Below, one piece after another: positions 1 through 8,297 of a DNA stretch of 64,000 nt; within the stretch, counting starts at the first letter, position 1, and every line of letters starts with the position of its first letter. The DNA is from Pseudomonas sp. PD9R (GTDB taxonomy: Bacteria; Pseudomonadota; Gammaproteobacteria; Pseudomonadales; Pseudomonadaceae). The stretch spans positions 79,400 to 143,399 of the forward strand of contig NZ_JAHTMR010000001.1 of assembly GCF_019200975.1 (NCBI RefSeq), read 5' to 3'. The position numbers and the translations under genes are program-made. Below the pieces are notes generated by a model. That model had not been told where the DNA came from. It saw only the letters and a list, made by a program, of their open reading frames with translations, and made no database searches.

Positions 1-1510
1 CGTCGATCTCCAGGCGATGGGCCAGCGAATGGCTCCAGCCAAACCCCAGGCCGCCGTCGAGTTCCACGGCGCTGGTGCGATAGAGGCGGGTGAACTCGAA
101 GGGCAGCAAGCCGTCGAGCACGCCGTCGGTGAGGGTCAGCAGTTCTTCGCCGGTGACCATCGACACCGGGCAGCCGTGGGTGGCGGTGCGGTCTGAGGTA
201 TCGGCGCTGTCGCCGTTGGGGTTTTTTGCCTGTTTTGCAGCGTCGTCGTGGTGTTCCTGTCGGCTCAAGCGCGTACTGGAAGCTGACTTGTTACGAACAA
301 TGGCGACCGGGTTGCCCACCACTTCCGTCGCCCCCGCCGCGCCGATCAGCAACGGAACAGCGGGCGCGGGCCTCGTTGATGCGCTTCGGGCATTCACCAT
401 CAACGGTTTGAGCGCGCCGGCATGCGCAGTCAGGTCAGAGCGGGACGTGAGTTCGGCCAATCGCAAAAACGCAGCAGCCAGCCAGCGGCGTGCGCGCTCG
501 GACTTGATCTTGCTGAGCACTTTGACGCTGATGCCGAGCTTTAAACCTGCAGGGCCGGTCAAACACGCCAGCAGGAAACCTATCAGCAGCTCCGTTCTGA
601 TCTCCGCCACGACTTCTGCGATGTGTTGCGGCGGCAACATTCTCAGCCAAGTGGCGAAAGCGGCCAGATGTATGAACATCAACGGTTCGTCACTCAACAC
701 CAGCAACAGATTGGCGATGGCCTCGGCTGAAGCGTTCAGCAGCGTTTCAAGTTCACTTTGCGTCAGGTACTCAAGAAGCTTCGCGCTGTTGCCCTGGAGG
801 TCCGCGATCAGCTCGTATACCTGCTTTACCTCATCCCACAAACCGAACAGCGAATTCTCGAAGCCACGCCAGTCTGCCCGTTGCAGCATGCCGTAGCGTT
901 CAATGAACTCAGCCTCGGAAAACCCCGCCCACAGCGGTTGAAACTCGGTTGCCCACTCTTTGCGCAACCATCCCTCCAACTCGCCGAGGACGCTCTGATA
1001 GGAGTCATAAAGCGCTTTGACGTGACCCGTGGTGACATTGGGAAAAAAGGTGATGCGGTAACGATTGCCGCGCCAGCAATCGGGGATTTCCAGAATGCCG
1101 CTCGGGCCGATGGTGTGGTGAACAGGTTCGCCGAATGTCGGTCCGTCCGCGCCTTCGGACCGCAATGGTTCGAGCATCACCGGTGTATTGCCAATGGGTA
1201 CGAAGCGCGCGGCTTCGAACATATGCACCAGTGTCAGCGGGCCGCTGGCGGGGCACGCGGTGACGGTGGAGCTGACGGCGGTGGACTTCTTCGGCGCGGT
1301 AAGACGAACTTCGTTGCCGACCGTGAATACTTGTTCGACATCCAGCGCCCTGCCGGTCCAGAAGCTTTCCGCCCACAACTCGTAATCGTTGAGACAGAGC
1401 CGGAACTCGGTGAGCAGCATTTCGACGTCCGGTTGCGCCGAATTCATCGCAGCGACCACCAGTAAACCGATGTTGTTGTTCAGGGCCAGCAGCTTGTCAG
1501 GATCGAACAT
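1..1510 (-). CDS. Rhs-family protein, N-terminal part (3' end outside window)
   Basis: The reading frame opens with ATG at 1508-1510 and runs off the left edge, giving about 503 visible codons. The first ~440 residues begin MFDPDKLLALNNNIGLLVVA. They contain a hydrophobic stretch near residues 310-345 (TELLIGFLLACLTGPAGLKL). The last ~57 residues (HGCPVSMVTGEELLTLTDG, then LPFEFTRLYRTSA and GLGFGWSHSL) match the DUF6531 module that opens the YD-repeat cage of Rhs proteins. Family knowledge: Rhs proteins encapsulate a C-terminal toxin and are often delivered by type VI secretion. The repeats, the core cleavage site and any toxin/immunity pair lie beyond position 1, so the effector class cannot be stated. 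No VgrG, PAAR motif or EagR chaperone gene is visible here. Confidence 0.85.
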   Translation of the reverse strand, partial: MFDPDKLLALNNNIGLLVVAAMNSAQPDVEMLLTEFRLCLNDYELWAESFWTGRALDVEQVFTVGNEVRLTAPKKSTAVSSTVTACPASGPLTLVHMFEAARFVPIGNTPVMLEPLRSEGADGPTFGEPVHHTIGPSGILEIPDCWRGNRYRITFFPNVTTGHVKALYDSYQSVLGELEGWLRKEWATEFQPLWAGFSEAEFIERYGMLQRADWRGFENSLFGLWDEVKQVYELIADLQGNSAKLLEYLTQSELETLLNASAEAIANLLLVLSDEPLMFIHLAAFATWLRMLPPQHIAEVVAEIRTELLIGFLLACLTGPAGLKLGISVKVLSKIKSERARRWLAAAFLRLAELTSRSDLTAHAGALKPLMVNARSASTRPAPAVPLLIGAAGATEVVGNPVAIVRNKSASSTRLSRQEHHDDAAKQAKNPNGDSADTSDRTATHGCPVSMVTGEELLTLTDGVLDGLLPFEFTRLYRTSAVELDGGLGFGWSHSLAHRLEID

Positions 1511-1756
1511 TCGCGGTCTTTCGCCTGGATGAAGAGAGGGCGCGAAACTCTGCGGCGAATCAAGGAAGAAAGAAGTCGGGAAAGGTGGTGTTTGGTGTAG
1601 GGCAAATCGTTAATTCTTCGCCGTCACCTCGGCTCGGGTCGGGTTCTCGCCGTTGCTCTATGTCATCTGCGCTCGCTATGCTGCTGAAACATTTAATCAA
1701 CCACGAGTCGGCCGTACATGAGCCGCCTGCGATGTGGTCAAAAACGGATCAATGCG

Positions 1757-2452
1757 ATGAGTGCACCGCTGAAGGCGTTCGGCCCGATCAAGGCCGTGAT
1801 TTTCGACATGGACGGTTTGCTGCTGGACACCGAGGGCATCTACACCGAAGTCACGTCCCAGATCGCCCGGCGCTATGGACGGACTTTCGATTGGACCATC
1901 AAGCAGAACATCATCGGGCGCGGCGCGGGTGATCTGGCGCGCTACGTGGTCGATGCGCTGGATTTGCCAATCAGTGCCGAAGAGTTTCTGGTGATCCGCG
2001 AGCCGTTGATGCGCGAGCGTTTTCCTACAGCGCAAGCGATGCCTGGCGCACAGGAACTGGTCCGGCACCTGAAAGCCAACAACATTCCCATCGCGGTGGG
2101 CACCAGTTCATCGAGTCAGTCATTCGGCCAGAAAACCACGTTGCATCGTGATTGGTTCGCGCTGTTCGACATCATCGTCACAGCCGATGACCCGGAAGTC
2201 GGCGCGGCCAAACCGGCGCCGGATATCTTCCTGACAGCTGCGCGACGCCTGGGTGTTGCGCCTGAAGATTGCCTGGTGTTCGAGGACTCGCCATTTGGTG
2301 TTACGGCGGCGAAAGCGGCGGGGATGACGGCGATTGCGATTCCGGATGCAGCGATGGCCGACGAAAAATACGCACACGCCGATGGCATTCTTCGTACGTT
2401 AAAGGCGTTCAAGCCGAGTGACTGTGGTTTACCGGCGCTGGAATGGGCGTGA
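1757..2452 (+). CDS. HAD-superfamily hydrolase, HDHD1/GS1-like phosphatase
   Basis: A 231-residue haloacid-dehalogenase-type phosphatase. Motif I is VIFDMDGLLLDTE near residue 13, with both catalytic aspartates. Motif II is GTSSSS, motif III the lysine in AKPAPDIFL, and motif IV VFEDSPFG. The cap is helical, inserted after motif I (subclass IA). The arrangement GTSSS...KTTLHRDWFALFD...DDPEV...KPAPDIF resembles the HDHD1/GS1 group (pseudouridine-5'-phosphatase and relatives), so a small phosphorylated metabolite is the likely substrate. I chose the ATG at 1757 because homology begins at MSAPLKAFGPIKAVIF. An in-frame ATG at 1718 would add 13 residues of low-quality sequence. It is a lone gene, convergent with the next one. 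Confidence 0.85.
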   Translation: MSAPLKAFGPIKAVIFDMDGLLLDTEGIYTEVTSQIARRYGRTFDWTIKQNIIGRGAGDLARYVVDALDLPISAEEFLVIREPLMRERFPTAQAMPGAQELVRHLKANNIPIAVGTSSSSQSFGQKTTLHRDWFALFDIIVTADDPEVGAAKPAPDIFLTAARRLGVAPEDCLVFEDSPFGVTAAKAAGMTAIAIPDAAMADEKYAHADGILRTLKAFKPSDCGLPALEWA

Positions 2453-2481
2453 GATGAAAATGTGTGAGTGACAACGCCCCT

Positions 2482-2563
2482 GTAGGAGCTGCCGAAGGCT
2501 GCGGTCTTTTGACTTTGCTTGTGTAAGCAAGATCAAAAGATCGCAGCCTTCGGCAGCTCCTAC
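2482..2563. repeat. REP doublet, topology A, GCCGAAGGC tips
   Basis: Two inverted REP units, GTAGGAGCTGCCGAAGGCTG and its reverse complement, are joined by GATC-rich loops (tcttttgac...gatcaaaagatc). The doublet lies between two convergent gene ends and may act as a bidirectional terminator or mRNA stabiliser. Confidence 0.85.
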
Positions 2564-2581
2564 CAAAACGCGTTTAACGCA

Positions 2582-3328
2582 TCAGGCGCCGAAACCACCG
2601 TCGATGGTCAGGCTTGCACCGGTGATGTAGCCGGCCTCGGGGCCGACGAGGTAGGCGACGAAACTGGCGATCTCGTCGGCTTTGCCATAACGCCCAACGG
2701 CCATCAACGGAATCAGGCTGTCGGCAAAGTCACCGTCGGCGGGGTTCATGTCGGTGTCGACCGGGCCGGGTTGCACATTGTTGACGGTGATACCTTTTGG
2801 CCCCAGGTCGCGGGCCAGGCCCTTGGTCAGGCCGACCAGCGCTGATTTACTCATGGCGTACGGGCCGCCGCCGGCGAAGGGCATGCGGTCGGCGTTGGTG
2901 CTGCCGATGTTGATGATGCGACCACCTTCGGTCATGTGTTTGGCTGCGGCCTGAGTGGCGACGAACACGCTACGCACGTTGATGGCCAGGGTCTGGTCGA
3001 AATCCTCGAGTTTGAAATCCTCCAGTGGTGCGACGGCCAGCACTCCAGCGTTGTTAACCAGGATATCCAGCCGACCAAAGGCTTCCACGGTAGCGGTCAC
3101 GGCACCCCGAATGGCTTCGGCGTCGGCGCTGTCAGCCTTGATGGCGAGGGCTTTGCCGCCGTTACTGATGATGCTGTTTTGCAATTCTTCGGCCTTGGCC
3201 GTGGAGCTGACATAGGTAAAGGCGACTGCCGCGCCTTCAGCGGCCAGGCGTTTGACGATGGCGGCGCCGATGCCGCGGGAACCGCCTTGAATCAAAGCCA
3301 CTTTGCCGCTGAGGTTCTGAGTAGTCAT
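2582..3328 (-). CDS. SDR-family NAD(P)-dependent oxidoreductase
   Basis: A 248-residue classical short-chain dehydrogenase. The cofactor motif is GGSRGIGAAI near residue 15, a TGxxxGxG variant with an initial Gly-Gly. The structural motif is NNAGV. The catalytic residues are Ser in INIGSTNAD and the Tyr-Lys of PYAMSK, and the C-terminal GGF end follows GYITGASLTIDGG. The arginine after the glycine motif fits NADP preference, which is inference. The start at 3326-3328 is preceded by GGAG six bases upstream. The upstream TTG at 3340 overlaps that ribosome site and is less likely. It is divergent from a LysR regulator across 125 bp, so that regulator probably controls it. Substrate unknown. Confidence 0.9.
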   Translation of the reverse strand: MTTQNLSGKVALIQGGSRGIGAAIVKRLAAEGAAVAFTYVSSTAKAEELQNSIISNGGKALAIKADSADAEAIRGAVTATVEAFGRLDILVNNAGVLAVAPLEDFKLEDFDQTLAINVRSVFVATQAAAKHMTEGGRIINIGSTNADRMPFAGGGPYAMSKSALVGLTKGLARDLGPKGITVNNVQPGPVDTDMNPADGDFADSLIPLMAVGRYGKADEIASFVAYLVGPEAGYITGASLTIDGGFGA

Positions 3329-3397
3329 ATCGATCTCCAAAGTCCCGAGGCGAGATGTCCCGGTTGATGGAGCCTAGTATCGATTCAGGATTACAGG

Positions 3398-3432
3398 CTG
3401 TGTAGACGGTAATTGCGATAGTCTGTGTAAAC
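3398..3432. promoter_or_regulatory. Candidate LysR operator: direct repeat CTGTGTARAC in the divergent promoter region
   Basis: CTGTGTAGAC (3398-3407) and CTGTGTAAAC (3423-3432) are repeated 25 bp apart in the 125-bp gap between the SDR and lysR starts. Both copies lie upstream of both genes. The spacing places them on about the same DNA face over 2.4 turns. LysR proteins commonly bind paired sites in such gaps; the assignment is inference. Confidence 0.4.
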
Positions 3433-3453
3433 CAGAAGTTTATAGTGGCGCCT

Positions 3454-4377
3454 ATGGAAACCTTCAGCAGTATCGAATGCTTTGTGCGCAGTGCGGAGGT
3501 CGGCAGCTTTGCCGAAGCCGCGCGACGCCTGAGCCTGACCCCGGCGGCAGTGGGTAAAAGCGTCGCCAAACTTGAAGCACGGTTAGGTGTGCGTCTGTTT
3601 CAGCGCAGTACCCGCAGCCTGACGCTCACGGAAGCTGGTCAGCTGTTTCTAAGCGAGGTGAGTGCCAGTTTGCATACGATCCAGAATGCAGTGGCCAATC
3701 TGGCCAGCGCCGAGGGACGTCCGGCGGGGACGTTGAAGGTCAGCATGGGCACGGTGTTCGGGCGTTTGTACATTGTGCCCATGCTCGGGGAGTTTTTGCG
3801 GCGCTTTCCGGCGATCAATCCGGACTGGCATTTTGATAACCGGCAGGTCGACCTGATTGGCCAGGGGTTCGATGCTGCGATTGGTGGTGGATTCGAACTG
3901 CCCCAAGGCGTGGTTGCACGCAAACTGACCCCGGCACATCGCGTGTTGGTGGCCTCTGCTGATTACCTGGCTGCGCGTGAGGCAATTGTCGAGCCGGACG
4001 ATCTGAAGCTTCACGACGGTATCCTTATTCGCTCGCCGCAGACCGGTCGGGTGCGTTCCTGGCAGTTGACCAGCCGCCATCAGCAACACAGCCCGTTGAC
4101 CCTCAAAACGCGAATGACCATGAGCGATTCGGAAGCGGCTTGCGCTACCGCTACCCAGGGTTTGGGCGTTGCACTGGTGAGCATGCCGTTCGCCTCGGGT
4201 TACCTGGAGGCCGGGACGTTGCAGCGGGTATTGCCGGATTGGTATGTCGACGACGGCAATATTTCTATCTATTACGCCGAGCACAAACTGCTGCCGGGCA
4301 AGACCCGGGCGTTTGTCGATTTCATCATTGAGCAGTTTGCGGAGCGGGGGCTGGGGCAAAGGTTTAGTGCTTTTTGA
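3454..4377 (+). CDS. LysR-family transcriptional regulator (CrgA-like)
   Basis: A 307-residue LysR regulator. The N-terminal winged HTH covers residues 1-60 (FAEAARRLSLTPAAVGKSVA, then LEARLGVRLFQRSTRSLTLT). A periplasmic-binding-protein-like effector domain covers ~90-295. The subgroup resembles CrgA/DmlR-type regulators that act on adjacent oxidoreductases. I start at the ATG at 3454; the GTG nine bases upstream is in frame but has no better ribosome site. It is divergent from the SDR gene, the usual arrangement of a LysR regulator with its target. Effector unknown. Confidence 0.9.
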   Translation: METFSSIECFVRSAEVGSFAEAARRLSLTPAAVGKSVAKLEARLGVRLFQRSTRSLTLTEAGQLFLSEVSASLHTIQNAVANLASAEGRPAGTLKVSMGTVFGRLYIVPMLGEFLRRFPAINPDWHFDNRQVDLIGQGFDAAIGGGFELPQGVVARKLTPAHRVLVASADYLAAREAIVEPDDLKLHDGILIRSPQTGRVRSWQLTSRHQQHSPLTLKTRMTMSDSEAACATATQGLGVALVSMPFASGYLEAGTLQRVLPDWYVDDGNISIYYAEHKLLPGKTRAFVDFIIEQFAERGLGQRFSAF

Positions 4378-4403
4378 GTTTGGCTTGAAACCCAATTGCG
4401 GCC

Positions 4404-4482
4404 TTCGCGGGCAAGCCGCGCTCCTACAGAGGATTCGTGCCGCTCACACATCCCCTGTAGGAGCGAGGCTTACCCGCGAAGA
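4404..4482. repeat. REP doublet, topology B (CTCCTAC ends facing inward), CGCGGGCAAGCC type
   Basis: Units TTCGCGGGCAAGCCGCGCTC and the opposite GAGCGAGGCTTACCCGCGAA flank a 25-bp centre. The same unit type occurs at 25068-25135 and 61480-61555. It lies between convergent gene ends. Confidence 0.8.
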
Positions 4483-4495
4483 ACGATAACGCGGT

Positions 4496-5224
4496 CTACC
4501 TGCCAAAGCGCCCAGGCCAGCCAATAATCTGCTTCGGCCGCGGCGTCGCATAAGTCCGCACCTTCGACGTCGACAACCCCAACCGCACCAGCGATTCGGC
4601 AATGGTCACCGCCGCCGTCACGCCATCCACTACCGGTACGCCGGTGCGTCGGCGAATTTGCTCATCCAGCCCGGCCATTCCGCCGCAACCCAGGCAGATC
4701 ACCTCGGCCTTGTCCTGCGTCACCGCCAGTTCCGCCTGATGCACGATGGCCTCAAGAGCGCGTTGCGGTTCGTGTTCCAGTTCCAGCACCGCCAAACCAC
4801 TGGCCCGCACCGATGCGCAGCGATCCCACAGTCCGGACAGTTTGAGACGATCCTCGATCAGCGGCACGGTGCGGTCGAGGGTGGTGACCACGGAATAGGC
4901 GTGGCCGAGGAACATCGCGGTGCTGGCCGCCGCATCGGTGATGTCCACCACCGGCACGTTGAGCAATTCCTGCAGGCCCTCGCGACCGTGCTCGCCATAA
5001 CCGGCCTGGATCACTGCATCGAAGGGCTGGTCGTAGGACATCACCCGGTCCATCACTGCGATGGCGGCCAGGTAGCTTTCGAAATTGCCTTCGATGGAAT
5101 CGGCCCCAAAATGCGGGGTCAGACCGATGATTTCCGTGCCGGGGGAAGCCACGGCCTGCGCCGAGCGAGCGATGGCCTGGGTGATGGATTCGGTGGTGTT
5201 GACGTTGACCACAAGAATTCGCAT
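4496..5224 (-). CDS. Asp/Glu (hydantoin) racemase superfamily protein lacking the first catalytic cysteine
   Basis: A 242-residue member of the Asp/Glu/hydantoin racemase superfamily (N-terminus MRILVVNVNTTESIT, with conserved NxNTT). The family normally uses two cysteines, one in a motif like ACYGDPG and one in GCxGM. Here the first is AGYGEHG with Gly at residue 75, while the second is present (LGCGGMAG, Cys180). With only the C-terminal cysteine, two-base racemisation is doubtful. Arylmalonate decarboxylases keep only this second cysteine, so a decarboxylase or related role is possible. It lies 57 bp downstream of an NCS1 permease on the same strand, so a hydantoin, allantoin or related substrate imported by that permease is a reasonable guess. 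Confidence 0.8.
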   Translation of the reverse strand: MRILVVNVNTTESITQAIARSAQAVASPGTEIIGLTPHFGADSIEGNFESYLAAIAVMDRVMSYDQPFDAVIQAGYGEHGREGLQELLNVPVVDITDAAASTAMFLGHAYSVVTTLDRTVPLIEDRLKLSGLWDRCASVRASGLAVLELEHEPQRALEAIVHQAELAVTQDKAEVICLGCGGMAGLDEQIRRRTGVPVVDGVTAAVTIAESLVRLGLSTSKVRTYATPRPKQIIGWPGRFGR

Positions 5225-5281
5225 GAAAAGTCCTTATAGCGGGGATGGTTCTGCGGCCCAGCATACCGGGCCGCCTTCTAA

Positions 5282-6820
5282 TTAGTGGCTGACGTTATCG
5301 ACAGCGATGGCTTCACCGCTGACGTCCGCATAGTGAGGTTGGCGTTTGGCGATGATCAGGTAGAGCATTCCGGCAATGCCGGCGCCTATCAGCCAGGAAA
5401 ACGGCGAGACGCTGTGGAAGCCCGGCATCAGCGCCAGGACGATGGCGATCAAAGCTGCAGGAATGAATGCCGCCACGGCGCGTAAATTGACCCCACGGCT
5501 GTAGTAATAAGCGCCGTTCGGGTCTTCGCTGTACAACTGCGGCACGTTGACCTGGCCTTTTCGTACAAGCCAGTAGTCAACCATGATCACGCCGTACAAC
5601 GGGCCGAGCAGGGCCCCGAGGCCGGACAGGAAATACACGATCACCAGCGGGCTGTTGTAGAGGTTCCACGGCAGGATCAGCACCGCAATGGTCGCGCTGA
5701 TCAGCCCGGCACGGCGGAAGGTCAGGTATTTCGGCGCCAGGTTACTCAGCACGAAGGCCGGGGCGACGAAGTTGGCCATGATGTTGACCGCCACGGTGAC
5801 GATCAGGAACGCCAGGCAACCGAGGACCAGAAAGAAGGTGTTGGGGATCGAGGCGATGATCTCGGTCGGGCTTTCGATGATTCGGCCATTGATCTGAAAT
5901 TGCGCGCCGCACAGCAGGACGGTGATGGCGGCGAACACCAGAATATTTACCGGCAGGCCCCAGAAATTTCCGACCTTGATGGTCTTGCGGCATGGAGAAG
6001 AGCGGGCGAAGTCGCAGAAATTCAGGATCAACGTGCCATAGATCGCCAGCCACAGCGCGCCGCCGGCAAAGATGTTGCGCCACATCTCACCACCGCTCAG
6101 TGGTTCGCGGATCGACCAGGCGATGGTCGCATTGGCCTGGGTGTACATCCATGCAGCGAGGGCGGCGACGGTGAGCAAAATCACGGGACCGGCAAACGCT
6201 TCGTAGCGCCGCACCATTTCCATGCCATAGGCGAGAATCGCCAGTTGCACGAACCAGATTGCCACGAAACACACCCAGCCCAAGGTCGACAGACCGAGGA
6301 TCGCGTTGTGGTCGTAGTCGGCGAATCCCGGGTGAACAGCCGTCAGCAACACGCGAAAAACCACCGAAGCCAGGTACGTCTGAATCCCGAACCAGGCGAT
6401 GGCGATAACCGCACGGATCAGTGCAGGAATTTGCGCACCATGAATACCGAAACTGATGCGGCTGATCACCGGAAATGGCACACCGGTCTTCTGACCCATG
6501 TAGCCGGAGAGGTTCATGAAGCAATACACCAGCGCCGCGCCGATCCCCAGGGACAGCAAGATCTGCCAGCCGCCGAGGCCCAGGGCATACAGGCCGATAG
6601 CGAATGAGTAGTTGGCGATGTTGTGAACGTCGTTGGTCCACAGGGCGAAAATACTGTAGCGACCCCAACGCCGACCTTCGGCCTTGGTCGGTGCCAGGTC
6701 TTTGTTGTGCAGGCGTGGGCTGAGCACAACTGGGCTTTGGGCTTGATCGTAAGCGGGTTGAGTGGCGTGGGAGGAGGGTAGATCCAGCGCGATATTGTTA
6801 TTGGAGAGACTAGTACGCAT
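5282..6820 (-). CDS. NCS1-family nucleobase/hydantoin permease
   Basis: A 512-residue inner-membrane transporter with about 12 hydrophobic segments. The signature near residues 45-65 (KAEGRRWGRYSIFALWTNDV, then HNIANYSFAIGLYALGLGGW) is typical of NCS1 carriers (cytosine, allantoin, uracil and the hydantoin carrier Mhp1). The chosen start, 6818-6820, has AGGAG nine bases upstream. An upstream ATG at 6862 would add 14 residues. It is first gene of a probable two-gene operon with the racemase-like protein. A strong palindrome lies at 6974-7002, about 155 bp upstream. The substrate cannot be settled from sequence; allantoin or hydantoins are favoured by the partner gene. Confidence 0.88.
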   Translation of the reverse strand: MRTSLSNNNIALDLPSSHATQPAYDQAQSPVVLSPRLHNKDLAPTKAEGRRWGRYSIFALWTNDVHNIANYSFAIGLYALGLGGWQILLSLGIGAALVYCFMNLSGYMGQKTGVPFPVISRISFGIHGAQIPALIRAVIAIAWFGIQTYLASVVFRVLLTAVHPGFADYDHNAILGLSTLGWVCFVAIWFVQLAILAYGMEMVRRYEAFAGPVILLTVAALAAWMYTQANATIAWSIREPLSGGEMWRNIFAGGALWLAIYGTLILNFCDFARSSPCRKTIKVGNFWGLPVNILVFAAITVLLCGAQFQINGRIIESPTEIIASIPNTFFLVLGCLAFLIVTVAVNIMANFVAPAFVLSNLAPKYLTFRRAGLISATIAVLILPWNLYNSPLVIVYFLSGLGALLGPLYGVIMVDYWLVRKGQVNVPQLYSEDPNGAYYYSRGVNLRAVAAFIPAALIAIVLALMPGFHSVSPFSWLIGAGIAGMLYLIIAKRQPHYADVSGEAIAVDNVSH

Positions 6821-6973
6821 TCCGGCAGGCTCCTGATGCTCGACGCCGCGATGACTGTGCATGAGCGTTGGCTCGACAAATCTTCGTCGCGGGTGGCGAA
6901 TATCATTGGTTACGGGGCATCTGCAGCCTGTACGGGATAGGGCGCTTCAGGCTTGCGGATCTAAAGTGTGTGT

Positions 6974-7002
6974 ATGTTTTGTATTGATTGTATACAAAAC
7001 AT
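6974..7002. promoter_or_regulatory. Perfect 11-bp inverted repeat, candidate GntR-type operator
   Basis: ATGTTTTGTAT (6974-6984) and ATACAAAACAT (6992-7002) form a perfect inverted repeat with a 7-bp spacer. Nested at 6988-6997 is the palindrome TTGTATACAA. A near-identical palindrome, TTGTGTACAA, lies upstream of the GntR gene at 58362. It sits in the leader region of the NCS1-racemase operon and is the only strong dyad close to that start. Confidence 0.55.
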
Positions 7003-7280
7003 GTATGCACTAAAGCCAGATCTGTGCCAGCTACGAATCTATAAAATTTTCTGCTCATTTCGTTTTGTTATTGCTTTTAGCTAAGTGGCTGAAATGAAGG
7101 CGATATAAATTGACCGTTCGAACAGGTATTTATTTTTATCGGGGATTTTAGGAGGGGGTAGATCTGAGATGACTGGCGGTGGATGTAACTTTTTGGGGCG
7201 TTAGAACTAAAAGTGCACACACAAATGGCACCGATGGTGACATTCGTGTGTACACATTTATATGGACTTACTCTCAATAT
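7003..7280. other. AT-rich non-coding stretch with an imperfect inverted repeat
   Basis: No convincing gene. The stretch is clearly richer in A+T than its neighbours. TGCACACACAAATG (7214-7227) is the near reverse complement of CATTCGTGTGTACA (7241-7254), with 12 of 14 positions pairing and a 13-bp centre. A perfect palindrome, TGTGTACACA, is at 7247-7256. A 66-codon minus frame at 7077-7277 has no recognisable similarity and unusual composition, so I do not call it a gene. The stretch could hold a distal regulatory site or decayed DNA. Confidence 0.4.
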
Positions 7281-7379
7281 GTAGGAGCGAGCTTGCTCGC
7301 GATAAACCGGAGGCCGCCGCGGGGTGTCAGGCTGGCAACGTTTTCGTTGGCCACCATCGCGAGCAGGCTCGCTCCTACA
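7281..7379. repeat. REP doublet, topology A, GAGCTTGCTC type
   Basis: GTAGGAGCGAGCTTGCTCGC at 7281 and its inverse ending at 7379 flank a ~55-bp centre. That centre resembles the one in the doublet at 34415-34509 (both begin ataaacc and end with a gttggc/a-acca box). It lies 3' of cysH. Confidence 0.85.
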
Positions 7380-7393
7380 GGGTTTGCGATGTT

Positions 7394-8134
7394 TCAGGCT
7401 TTGGATTTACTGATGATGTTGCCTGCATGCAGTCCGCATTCTTTCTGCGTGGCCTCTTCCCACCACCAGCGGCCTTCGCGCTCGTGCTGGTTCGGCAGCA
7501 CAGGGCGCGTGCACGGTTCGCAGCCGATGCTGATAAAGCCGCGCTCGTGCAGGCTGTTGTACGGCAGTTCGAGCATGCGGATGTAACCCCAGATCTCTTC
7601 GCTGGTCATTTGTGCCAGTGGGTTGAACTTGTACAGGGTGCGTTCCGGGGTGGAAAACGCGCTGTCGATTTCCATCACAGCCACGGCACTGCGGGTACCA
7701 GGGCTCTGGTCACGGCGCTGGCCGGTGGCCCAGGCAGTGACGCCGGACAGTTTGCGGCGCAATGGTTCGATCTTGCGGATACCGCAGCACTCGCCATGCC
7801 CGTCCTTGTAGAAGCTGAACAGGCCTTTTTCCTTCACGAACGGTTCGAGTTTGGTGTAGTCCGGCGATACCAGTTCGATGTCGATCTTGTAGTGCTCGCG
7901 CACCTGATCGATGAAGCGGTAGGTCTCGGGGTGCAGGCGACCGGTGTCGAGGCTGAACACTTTGACGTTTTTGTTCAGCTTCCAGGCCATGTCCACCAGC
8001 ACCACATCCTCGGCACCACTGAAAGATATCCACAGGTCATCGCCGAACTCGGCGAACGCGAGTTTCAGGATGTCTTGGGCGGATTTGTTGGCATAGGTCG
8101 TGGCGAGTTCCACGACGTCGAACGTTGGGCTCAT
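7394..8134 (-). CDS. cysH: Phosphoadenylyl-/adenylyl-sulfate reductase
   Basis: A 246-residue assimilatory sulfonucleotide reductase, which reduces APS/PAPS to sulfite with thioredoxin. An adenine-nucleotide alpha-hydrolase fold carries [14 protein letters not shown] near residue 35. The paired cysteines HGECCGIRK and the later [10 protein letters not shown] give the CC...CxxC set that binds a [4Fe-4S] cluster. That set marks the plant/pseudomonad-type APS reductase rather than the cluster-free E. coli PAPS reductase. The Cys in CEPC completes the cluster ligands. The C-terminus ends shortly after [13 protein letters not shown]. It is divergent from thrH with 163 bp between them. Confidence 0.95.
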   Translation of the reverse strand: MSPTFDVVELATTYANKSAQDILKLAFAEFGDDLWISFSGAEDVVLVDMAWKLNKNVKVFSLDTGRLHPETYRFIDQVREHYKIDIELVSPDYTKLEPFVKEKGLFSFYKDGHGECCGIRKIEPLRRKLSGVTAWATGQRRDQSPGTRSAVAVMEIDSAFSTPERTLYKFNPLAQMTSEEIWGYIRMLELPYNSLHERGFISIGCEPCTRPVLPNQHEREGRWWWEEATQKECGLHAGNIISKSKA

Positions 8135-8297
8135 CAGGGCGGCTTCCTACAGGTCGGTGGCGCTTGGCGCTCTATATGGGGCCGATGGTAACAAAAAGCT
8201 GCGGTGGTCGGGGCGTCCTCTGCGTTGCGCGGTGGGGGCCAAGTCGCTAGAGTTCGGCCTCGCTCGACTCAATAAACAATACAAATGGGAGTGTCTT

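Noticed and set aside
90..1465. Long plus-strand open frames at 90-896 and 758-1465
   Set aside because: They are antisense to the Rhs gene, whose minus-strand frame is continuous from 1510 to the edge and has clear domain similarity.
7168..7203. AGGAGG followed by an 11-codon frame (MTGGGCNFLGR)
   Set aside because: The spacing to the ATG is too long and a peptide this short cannot be supported from sequence alone.
7077..7277. 66-codon minus-strand frame in the AT-rich gap
   Set aside because: No similarity, no good ribosome site and unusual amino-acid composition; described as non-coding instead.
7281..7379. CRISPR array suggested by many similar inverted units across the window
   Set aside because: Units are isolated intergenic REP doublets, not regularly spaced direct repeats, and no cas genes are present.
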